A DNA stretch of 6,351 nt from the NCBI GenBank assembly GCA_038532435.1, contig JBCBAP010000115.1:1-6351 (forward strand). The letters run 5' to 3'. Shown here piece after piece: positions 1-5,297 of the stretch (positions are counted from its first letter, which is position 1; each line of letters begins with the position of its first letter). The translations under genes and the position numbers were made by a program. This stretch comes from JBCBAP01 sp038532435. Lineage in GTDB: Bacteria > Pseudomonadota > Alphaproteobacteria > Rhodobacterales > Rhodobacteraceae. The notes under the pieces were generated by a model that did not search any database, was not told the DNA's origin, and saw only the letters and a program-made list of their open reading frames with translations.

Positions 1-91
1 CAACGTGCTACGTTTGAAGAGGATGGTGGTTCCTTCCCGTGCAGAGATCGGCAGCTTTCGAGAGGGTCTTCTTACATGATACCCGGTGTCC

Positions 92-727
92 ATGCTTAGC
101 CTCGATCACCTCACGATCATTGCGCCGACGCTGCGCGAGGGCGTCGAACATGTCCGCGATTGTCTCGGCATCGACGTGCCATTCGGCACACGCCACCTCT
201 ACATGGGCACGCACAACCATCGTCTTCAGCTTGGCGACGGTGTTTACCTGGAGATTGTCGCGCTGGATCCCGATGGCGTCGATCCGGGCCGAGCGCGTTG
301 GTTTGGCGTCGACGATGCTGAACAGGTGCGTTCAGACTGGGAACAGAACCGCCGGTTGAGAGGATGGGTTGCGGCGACAACCTCCATCGATGGCAGTGTC
401 CGTCAGCGATCCGAGTTTGGCGACGCCGTCGAGCTCCCCTTCGACCGGCCGGAGTTCGCGTTTTCCATTCCGGCCGACGGCTCTTTGCCTATGGGAGGGG
501 TGCTTCCGTCTCTGATCGACCATCGCGGTGATCCAACGCAAATGTCCGGTATCCCGGACGCGGGAGCCCGCCTGATGTCCTTTTCCCTTGAGCATCCGCA
601 TCCCGAGGAAATCAGAGCCGTCTATGACAGTTTGAAGATTGACCGGCCACCCGAGATCAGGGCCGGGTCGGTTTTCCGTTACGAAGCCCAAATCGAGTTG
701 CGGAGTGGATTGCGCACTCTATGGTAG
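92..727 (+). CDS. VOC / glyoxalase-like domain protein
   Basis: This 211-residue protein resembles the glyoxalase-like (VOC superfamily) proteins of about 200-220 residues that are common in proteobacteria and mostly have no assigned substrate. The N-terminus reads LDHLTIIAPTL, followed by a helix (EGVEHVRDCLGID), a His-rich GTHNH and a strand LEIVALDP; this is the first beta-alpha-beta-beta-beta module. The His of LDH, the histidines of GTHNH and the Glu of LEI are candidate metal ligands. A second half-module (MSFSLEHPHPEEIRAVYDSL, ending ELRSGLRTLW) completes the fold, so the gene looks intact. The ATG at 92 was chosen because it sits just before the conserved LDHLT. A GTG at 86 in the same frame adds two residues and is equally possible. 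Neither start has a well-placed Shine-Dalgarno sequence. It converges on the phosphatase gene downstream. The DNA is less GC-rich than the other genes. The fold assignment is fairly secure; the substrate is unknown. Confidence 0.8.
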   Translation: MLSLDHLTIIAPTLREGVEHVRDCLGIDVPFGTRHLYMGTHNHRLQLGDGVYLEIVALDPDGVDPGRARWFGVDDAEQVRSDWEQNRRLRGWVAATTSIDGSVRQRSEFGDAVELPFDRPEFAFSIPADGSLPMGGVLPSLIDHRGDPTQMSGIPDAGARLMSFSLEHPHPEEIRAVYDSLKIDRPPEIRAGSVFRYEAQIELRSGLRTLW

Positions 728-754
728 GCATGCCGGATCGGAGGCATTTTCGGT

Positions 755-786
755 TTTCTGGGCATCAGGAGGTCAGTGCCCGGAAA
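755..786. terminator. candidate terminator hairpin between convergent genes
   Basis: TTTCTGGGCA (755-764) pairs with TGCCCGGAAA (777-786) in a 10-bp stem containing one G-U wobble and a 12-base loop. It lies 27 bases after the stop of the VOC gene and about 100 bases beyond the stop of the opposing phosphatase gene, so it could serve either strand. Neither strand shows a run of T directly after the stem, so it is not a textbook intrinsic terminator. A second, weaker hairpin (CAGCCA 799-804 with TGGCTG 811-816) follows. The 728-890 gap holds nothing else recognisable and no coding remnant. Confidence 0.35.
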
Positions 787-890
787 CTTGGTCAAGCACA
801 GCCATCCGCTTGGCTGAAGCCAAAGCAACGAGGCTGAAGACGACGAGCAGAATTGGAAATCTAAGGTCTCGGTCGCCTTGTAAAGCAGTT

Positions 891-1670
891 CTACCGCAGC
901 GCCATGATCTGGGGATGGAGCTGAGCGGGTGCCGCGATCATGCCCGGAAGTTTGGGAGTTGGATTGTTGAAGGCTGGCGCGGCGCCGTTGCGGTCAGTGA
1001 CCGTGCCGCCGGCCTCCGCAACGATGAGCGCGCCAGCGGCCACGTCCCATTCCCAGGCGTTGCGCAGGGTAATCATCGCGTCGAACTCGCCGTTTGCGAT
1101 CAGACAAAGGCGGTAGGCGAGCGACGAGCGGTGGTGGGTCACCACGTTCGGCACACCTCCCGGCCAATTCTTCGCTTTCATCTGCCACTCGTGCGTGAGG
1201 ACCGCCGCTCCTGACAGACCCTCCCGCAGGGATGGGGAGATCGGCGCGCCGTTGACCGTCGCCCCACCGCCACGGGTGGCCGCGAAGGTGAGGCCCGGGA
1301 TTGGCAGGTGCACCGCCGCGGCGGTCACAGCACCCCCTTCGATCACCGCAAGCGCGTGGGAAAAGGTGGGCCGCCCGGCGACAAATGCGCGGGTTCCGTC
1401 GATGGGATCGACGATGAAGAGCCGCTCCGTATTGAGCCGCGCCGCACCATCCTCGGTCTCTTCCGACAGCCAGCCATAGTCGGGCCGCGCATCGCCAAGC
1501 TCTGCGTTGAGCATCCGGTCTATGGCGAGGTCAGCCTCGCTGACCGGGCCGCCATTGTCCGCTTTCTCCCAGACCTCCGGATTGCGCCCGAAATGGACCT
1601 TCGCAATCTCACCGGCCGCGTGGGCGGCGTCGATGAGCAGCGCAAGATCCGCTGCGTCAGCTTCCGGCAA
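891..1670 (-). CDS. Inositol monophosphatase family protein (CysQ-like 3'(2'),5'-bisphosphate nucleotidase)
   Basis: This 259-residue protein is a Mg2+-dependent, lithium-sensitive-type sugar/nucleotide phosphatase by sequence. The family metal-site motifs are all present: GPVSEAD (residues 41-47), Glu70 in LSEETED, DPIDGT (88-93, metal ligands Asp88 and Asp91) and WEWD with Asp209 near the C-terminus, followed by AAGALIVAEAGG. Length is normal for the family. Members hydrolyse inositol phosphates, fructose bisphosphate or the sulfate-assimilation by-product PAP. In alphaproteobacteria, copies next to pmbA are usually annotated as CysQ-like, but the motifs alone do not settle the substrate. 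The start is a TTG (bases 1670-1668 read on the minus strand) that overlaps the end of pmbA by 14 bases, with a GAAGG-like ribosome site about 8 bases upstream. The next ATG, at Met53, would delete the GPVSEAD region and is unlikely. Translation is probably coupled to pmbA. The fold is secure; the substrate is uncertain. Confidence 0.88.
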   Translation of the reverse strand: MPEADAADLALLIDAAHAAGEIAKVHFGRNPEVWEKADNGGPVSEADLAIDRMLNAELGDARPDYGWLSEETEDGAARLNTERLFIVDPIDGTRAFVAGRPTFSHALAVIEGGAVTAAAVHLPIPGLTFAATRGGGATVNGAPISPSLREGLSGAAVLTHEWQMKAKNWPGGVPNVVTHHRSSLAYRLCLIANGEFDAMITLRNAWEWDVAAGALIVAEAGGTVTDRNGAAPAFNNPTPKLPGMIAAPAQLHPQIMALR

Positions 1671-3000
1671 TCGTGAGACCTTCGACCCGGAGGCTGGGGA
1701 TCACGCGGCTCAGATGCGGGCGGGCGTCGTTGGCCGCCGTGAGGCTCATCAGCATCTCCCTCAGGTTGCCCGCGACGGTGCATTCGTTGACGGGCCGGAC
1801 GATCTCCCCGTTTTCAACCCAGAAGCCGGACGCGCCCCGGGAATAGTCCCCGGTATTGCTGTTGACCGAGCTTCCGATGAGGGAGGTGATCAGCAGCCCG
1901 GTTCCCATCTCCCTCAGCAAAGCATCGCGATCCCGTTCGCCCTGGGTGAGGCGCAGGTTCGACAGGCCGGGGCTCGGTGCGCCGGTGACACCCCGATTGG
2001 CATTCGCGGTGGAGGACAGGCCCAGCTTTCGGGCCGTGGCGAGGTCGAGCGTCCAGCCCTGCAACACACCTGCCGTCACCAGGGACCGCGACGCGGTTGC
2101 GAGCCCCTCGCCGTCGAAGGGACGGGAGCCGCTCGTGCGGGCGCGGTGAGGCTCCTCCACAAGGTCCATGCCAGCGGGCAGAACCGCCTCCCCCATCGCG
2201 TCCTTGAGCCAGCTTGCCCCCCGCGCGATCGCTGACCCGTTGATCGCCTGCACGAGGTGCCCGATCAGGCTTCCCGAAACCCGTTCATCGTAGAGTACCG
2301 GGTAGGCACCGGTCGGTGGACGGGAGGGGTTCTGCAGTGCGACGGCGCGCTCGCCCGCGAGGGTTCCGATCTCCTCCGCGGAGATCATGTCCGCAAGGTG
2401 GGTGCGGCTGTCGAAGGCATAATCGCGCTCCATCTTCAGCCCCTCGCCGCTGATCGCGACGGCGCTGGCGGAGTGGCTCGTGCGGGCATATCCGGCGGAA
2501 AAGCCGTTGGTGGCTGCCATGTGGAACCGCATGGCCCCGTAGTTGCCGGAGGCGCCATCCATCTGCATCACACCCGGCACCGCCATCGCAGCTGCTTCAC
2601 AGGCAAGCGCCGTTACCTCGAGCGCTTTGGGATCCGGCTCGATCTCATCGACCAGATCCAACGCCCCCGCATCTGTGGAGGCGGCAAGCTGATCCGGGTC
2701 GGCGAGACCCGCGTAGGGATCCTCCGGTGCGAGGCGGGCCATGGCGACGGCACGCTCGGCCAGTGTCTCAATGGTCTCTTGCCGCGTGTCGGAAGCGCTG
2801 ACGCTTGCGCTGCGCTGACCGACGAAGACGCGCAGGCCGATTTCCGTTCCTTCCGACCGCTCGGCCTGTTCGAGAGCGCCGTTGCGGACCTCCACGGACA
2901 GACTGTCAGAAGAGACTGTTACCGCATCTGCGGCGTCGGCTCCGTGCTGGGTTGCGGCGTGGATGAGGGCCTCGGCGAGGTGGGAGAGCGATTGGGTCAT
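1657..3000 (-). CDS. pmbA: TldE/PmbA family metallopeptidase-like protein
   Basis: This 447-residue protein matches the PmbA/TldE family in length (E. coli PmbA is about 450) and in its conserved C-terminal region. The hallmarks are RPFDGEG (293-299), MGTGLLITSLIGSSVN (365-380), TGDYSRGASGFWVENGEI (383-400) and AGNLREML (410-417). No HExxxH zinc motif is present, as expected for TldE; in the known TldD/TldE heterodimer the catalytic site sits in TldD. The complex degrades unfolded or peptide substrates and matures some antibacterial peptides (microcin B17) and a gyrase inhibitor; it acts in the cytoplasm. No tldD is in the window, and the family commonly has it unlinked. The frame stays open upstream to 3072. 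Met at 3000 (MTQSLSHLAEAL) was chosen because it matches where family members begin; Met at 3018 (MPQVSR) is an alternative, and neither has a strong ribosome site. It is the first gene of a two-gene unit with the overlapping phosphatase. Confidence 0.93.
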   Translation of the reverse strand: MTQSLSHLAEALIHAATQHGADAADAVTVSSDSLSVEVRNGALEQAERSEGTEIGLRVFVGQRSASVSASDTRQETIETLAERAVAMARLAPEDPYAGLADPDQLAASTDAGALDLVDEIEPDPKALEVTALACEAAAMAVPGVMQMDGASGNYGAMRFHMAATNGFSAGYARTSHSASAVAISGEGLKMERDYAFDSRTHLADMISAEEIGTLAGERAVALQNPSRPPTGAYPVLYDERVSGSLIGHLVQAINGSAIARGASWLKDAMGEAVLPAGMDLVEEPHRARTSGSRPFDGEGLATASRSLVTAGVLQGWTLDLATARKLGLSSTANANRGVTGAPSPGLSNLRLTQGERDRDALLREMGTGLLITSLIGSSVNSNTGDYSRGASGFWVENGEIVRPVNECTVAGNLREMLMSLTAANDARPHLSRVIPSLRVEGLTIAGS

Positions 3001-3128
3001 GCGGCTGACTTGTGGCATCGCCCGCGACAGGTCAAGTCCCGTGTCGGGGGGTGGGTCCGAAACCGCTTGCACAGCCGGTCACATACGCGTTGGATACCGC
3101 CAAACCCCCAAGCAGAAGGGCCGCGGAC
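3001..3128. promoter_or_regulatory. divergent promoter region between pmbA and the amidinotransferase operon
   Basis: This 128-base spacer separates two divergently transcribed units, so it should hold both promoters. Candidate elements are weak. On the minus strand a TTGACC (3035-3030) resembles a -35 box but has no good -10 at the right distance. On the plus strand TTGCAC (3067-3072) has only TTGGAT-like bases 17 bases on. The arms GACTTG (3007-3012) and CAAGTC (3033-3038) form a perfect 6-bp inverted repeat with a 20-base spacer close to the pmbA start and overlapping the TTGACC. The regulatory role is inferred from position. Confidence 0.4.
3115..3120 (+). promoter_or_regulatory. ribosome binding site of the amidinotransferase gene
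   Basis: GAAGGG lies 8 bases before the ATG at 3129. It decides between that ATG and the longer open frame reaching back to 3012, whose extra 39 residues do not resemble the family. Confidence 0.65.
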
Positions 3129-4253
3129 ATGAGAGATCACGCCACCACCACACATGTTGAATCCTGGAACGAATGGGATCCATTGCGCCACGTCATCGTG
3201 GGCCGCGCGACGGACTGCCATATCCCGCCGCCGGAACCGGCGCTCGACGCCAAGGTGCCCGAGGACAGCGACATGCGCGGCCAATGGGGCAAGCGCCCTC
3301 AGGAGACAATCGACCGGGGCAATGAACTGCTCGATGCCTTCGCCGCGATGTTGCGGGCACGGGGCATCCGCGTGGACCGTCCTACGCCCATCGACTTTTC
3401 CCTGCCCGCGACGACGCCCGACTTCCACACCGAAAGTCAGTTTGGGTGCATGCCGCCGCGCGACGTTCTGCTGACCGTCGGGCGGGAGATGCTGGAGGCG
3501 ACGATGAGCTACCGGTGCCGGTGGTTCGAGTATCTCTGCTACCGCCCGCTGATGCAGCAGTATTTCGACCAGGATCCGGGCTTCCGCCATGAGGCGGCAC
3601 CCAAACCGAGGCTCACCGATGCGGACTACCGCATGGACTATCTGAGCGACAGCATCGGGGTGGAAAAGCGGCTGGAATGGACTGCCGACAAGTTCTTCGT
3701 CACGACCGAGGAGGAGCCGCTCTTCGACGCGGCCGACGTGCTGCGTTTCGGTCGGGACCTTGTCGTGCAACACGGGTTTACGACCAACCTGAAGGGGATC
3801 GAATGGCTGCGCCGGCATTTCCCCGATCATCGGGTGCACGCGGTCAATTTCCCCGGCGATCCCTACCCGATCCACATCGACGCCACCTTCACGCCCCTGC
3901 GCCCCGGTCTGATCCTCAACAACCCGCAGCGCCGCCTCCCCGACGATCAGCGGGGCATGTTCCAGGCCAACGGGTGGGAGATCATCGATGCTGCGCAGCC
4001 CGCGCACAACGCACCACCGCCGCTGTGCTACTCGTCCACCTGGCTCTCCATGAATGTGCTGGTTCTGGATCCCAAGACCGTGTGCGTGGAGGCAAGTGAG
4101 GTCTACCAGGCCGAACAGCTCGACAAGCTCGGCTTCGAGGTTGTGCCCGTCGAGTTACGCGACGCCTATGCATTTGGCGGAGGTCTTCACTGCTGCACGG
4201 CGGATGTGCGGCGTGAGGGCACCTGCGAAGACTATTTTCCCCGCCTCGACTAG
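3129..4253 (+). CDS. AGAT-type amidinotransferase (glycine amidinotransferase-like)
   Basis: This 374-residue enzyme belongs to the arginine:glycine amidinotransferase branch of the amidinotransferase superfamily. That branch moves the amidino group of L-arginine to an amine through a covalent amidino-cysteine, releasing ornithine. Similarity to vertebrate AGAT runs the whole length: NEWDPLRHVIVGRA (14-27), MPPRDVLLTVG (108-118), KFFVTTEEEPLFDAAD (188-203), GIEWLRRHF (223-231), HIDATF (249-254), SSTWLSMNVL (302-311) and GGGLHCCTADVRREGT (350-365). The catalytic residues align as Asp200, His249 and Cys355, so the enzyme should be active. Human AGAT has Asn300 and Met302 just before the catalytic His; here the equivalents are Tyr246 and Ile248. 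These positions are tied to acceptor choice in AGAT and the cyanobacterial enzyme CyrA, so glycine is not a safe assumption for the acceptor. The start at 3129 has a good ribosome site. The SDR follows 9 bases later in the same operon. The family is secure; the acceptor is unknown. Confidence 0.93.
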   Translation: MRDHATTTHVESWNEWDPLRHVIVGRATDCHIPPPEPALDAKVPEDSDMRGQWGKRPQETIDRGNELLDAFAAMLRARGIRVDRPTPIDFSLPATTPDFHTESQFGCMPPRDVLLTVGREMLEATMSYRCRWFEYLCYRPLMQQYFDQDPGFRHEAAPKPRLTDADYRMDYLSDSIGVEKRLEWTADKFFVTTEEEPLFDAADVLRFGRDLVVQHGFTTNLKGIEWLRRHFPDHRVHAVNFPGDPYPIHIDATFTPLRPGLILNNPQRRLPDDQRGMFQANGWEIIDAAQPAHNAPPPLCYSSTWLSMNVLVLDPKTVCVEASEVYQAEQLDKLGFEVVPVELRDAYAFGGGLHCCTADVRREGTCEDYFPRLD

Positions 4254-4256
4254 GAG
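4252..4256 (+). promoter_or_regulatory. ribosome binding site of the SDR gene
   Basis: AGGAG overlaps the TAG stop of the amidinotransferase gene and sits 6 bases before the ATG at 4263. This supports both the start and tight co-translation of the two genes. Confidence 0.75.
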
Positions 4257-4262
4257 CACCCA

Positions 4263-5024
4263 ATGACCGACTTGTCCGGAAAAGCCGTCCTGATCACAGG
4301 AGCGTCCCGTGGGATCGGAGCCGCCGCGGCGCGGGAGTTCGCATCCCGTGGTGCCCGGGTGACCATGGCAGCCCGGTCCCTCGATCCCATGATCGCCATC
4401 GCGCGGGAAATCGAGGCCGACGGAGGAGAAGTGCAGGTCGTGGCCTGCGACGTGGCCGAGTATGCCCATGTCCAGGACGCGGTCGACCGCACGGTGCGTA
4501 CCTACGGATCACTCGACGTCATGGTCAACAATGCGGGCCTGATCGATCCGATCGCCCCCATCGCGGACAGCGATCCGGCGGAGTGGTCCCGCATGTTCAA
4601 CGTCAACGCGACGGGCACCTACCACGGCATCCGCGCCGCCCTTCCGGTGATGAAGTCGCAAGGCGGAGGCACGATCCTGAACATCTCCTCCGGCGCGGCC
4701 ACAAGCCCGCTGGAGGGGTGGTCGCACTACTGTGCGTCGAAGGCCGCTGCCCTGATGCTCACCCGGTGTGCGCACAAGGAGGCCGGGCAGACCGTTCGCG
4801 TCATCGGCCTCAGCCCCGGCACGGTCGCGACGGAAATGCAGGTCCGGATCAAGGACTCCGGCATCAACCCGGTCAGCCAGCTCGACTGGTCCGCCCACAT
4901 CCCACCAGCATGGCCTGCGAAGGCGCTCGTGTGGCTTTGCGGGCCGGATGGCGCGGAGTTTGCAGGAGGGGATGTGTCGCTGCGGGATGAGGATGTGCGC
5001 AGGCGAATCGGGCTGATTGCCTGA
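4263..5024 (+). CDS. SDR family NAD(P)-dependent oxidoreductase
   Basis: This 253-residue classical short-chain dehydrogenase has the complete motif set: the cofactor loop TGASRGIG (12-19), CDV with Asp63, NNAG (89-92), Asn115 in NVNATG, the catalytic Ser in NISSGA (Ser142/Ser143), YCASK (Tyr156, Lys160) and SPGTVATEM (184-192). Arg16 in the glycine loop and Arg39 at the end of the second strand (MAARS) suggest NADP(H) rather than NAD(H). The substrate cannot be read from sequence; SDRs oxidise alcohols or reduce ketones on many small molecules. The gene begins 9 bases after the amidinotransferase stop, with its ribosome site overlapping that stop, so the two are almost certainly co-expressed. 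The SDR may make the amine-bearing acceptor, or act on the guanidino product. A strong hairpin begins 28 bases after the stop. The C-terminus is short and charged (SLRDEDVRRRIGLIA) and looks natural, not truncated. Confidence 0.94.
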   Translation: MTDLSGKAVLITGASRGIGAAAAREFASRGARVTMAARSLDPMIAIAREIEADGGEVQVVACDVAEYAHVQDAVDRTVRTYGSLDVMVNNAGLIDPIAPIADSDPAEWSRMFNVNATGTYHGIRAALPVMKSQGGGTILNISSGAATSPLEGWSHYCASKAAALMLTRCAHKEAGQTVRVIGLSPGTVATEMQVRIKDSGINPVSQLDWSAHIPPAWPAKALVWLCGPDGAEFAGGDVSLRDEDVRRRIGLIA

Positions 5025-5051
5025 GACCTCACCCCGCTGACGTTGCGATAT

Positions 5052-5083
5052 AACCAGTTGCACGCCCTGCGTGCGGCTGGTTT
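5052..5083 (+). terminator. strong hairpin ending the amidinotransferase-SDR operon
   Basis: AACCAGTTGCACGC (5052-5065) pairs with GCGTGCGGCTGGTT (5069-5082) to give a 14-bp stem with two adjacent T-G wobbles and a 3-base loop (CCT). It starts 28 bases after the SDR stop. Only a short T run (TTT, 5081-5083) closes it, so it may be a weak intrinsic terminator or an RNA 3'-end stabiliser. It is the most stable fold noticed in the window. Confidence 0.6.
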
Positions 5084-5094
5084 CCAAATGGTTG

Positions 5095-5102
5095 CGACGT
5101 CG
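5095..5102. promoter_or_regulatory. palindrome CGACGTCG, possible distal operator
   Basis: This perfect 8-base palindrome lies upstream of the TRAP gene, between the terminator-like hairpin and that gene's presumed promoter. The same core recurs at 5242-5249, centred 147 bases away. No regulator gene is visible, and assignment as an operator is inference. Confidence 0.25.
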
Positions 5103-5160
5103 TTTGTTCGCGGTTGGTACGCACAGCAGGACTAAAAACGTCAAAATATGATTAATTGGA

Positions 5161-5170
5161 CCGGATCCGG
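5161..5170. promoter_or_regulatory. palindrome CCGGATCCGG
   Basis: This perfect 10-base palindrome lies midway in the SDR-TRAP gap, in the AT-richer stretch where a promoter would be expected (a TATGAT at 5147-5152 resembles a -10 box but has no matching -35). It may be a regulator site or chance; no family consensus is recognised. Confidence 0.2.
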
Positions 5171-5239
5171 ACACACTTTTGCCGTGATCTGGATGCGTTA
5201 CTTACCCTCGTAGTGCGAAGCAGGTGTGGGGTGGTTCGT

Positions 5240-5251
5240 GCCGACGTCGGC
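5240..5251. promoter_or_regulatory. palindrome GCCGACGTCGGC, possible operator in the TRAP gene leader
   Basis: This perfect 12-base palindrome is centred 52 bases before the TRAP start codon and contains the same CGACGTCG core as 5095-5102. TRAP genes are typically controlled by GntR, IclR or LysR type proteins or two-component systems. This site does not match a consensus recognised for any of them. A role as operator is inferred from symmetry and position. Confidence 0.3.
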
Positions 5252-5285
5252 GCTTTCGGTCCTGCGCGTCATTTGCTTGATTACT

Positions 5286-5291
5286 GGGGGA
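5286..5291 (+). promoter_or_regulatory. ribosome binding site of the TRAP receptor gene
   Basis: GGGGGA is followed after 6 bases by the ATG at 5298. Together with the twin-arginine signal that begins right there, it fixes the start and rules out the open frame that extends back to 5226. Confidence 0.6.
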
Positions 5292-5297
5292 CACAAA

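Noticed and set aside
639..1214. Plus-strand open frame spanning the end of the VOC gene and the phosphatase
   Set aside because: It overlaps two supported genes in other frames, and its product shows no family resemblance.
3067..3095. Possible sigma-70 promoter TTGCAC with TTGGAT for the amidinotransferase operon
   Set aside because: The spacing is right, but the -10 match is too poor to call a promoter.
2257..3132. Plus-strand open frame (291 codons) opposite pmbA
   Set aside because: It is a shadow of the well-supported pmbA reading frame, with no recognisable domain.
2997..4007. Long minus-strand open frame (336 codons) opposite the amidinotransferase
   Set aside because: It is antisense to a gene with clear family motifs throughout, its protein resembles no family I recognise, and long antisense frames are common in GC-rich DNA.
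891..4253. Idea that the inositol-phosphatase-family gene and the amidinotransferase form a streptomycin-like inosamine pathway
   Set aside because: The phosphatase is co-transcribed with pmbA on the opposite strand and looks like a housekeeping gene. No inositol dehydrogenase or aminotransferase is present, and the amidinotransferase resembles AGAT along its length.
5116..5130. Possible sigma-54 promoter (TGGTACG) before the TRAP gene
   Set aside because: The required TTGC element at -12 is absent at the right distance.
5226..5297. Longer N-terminus for the TRAP receptor from 5226
   Set aside because: It would bury the twin-arginine signal in the interior, and the ribosome site is just before 5298.
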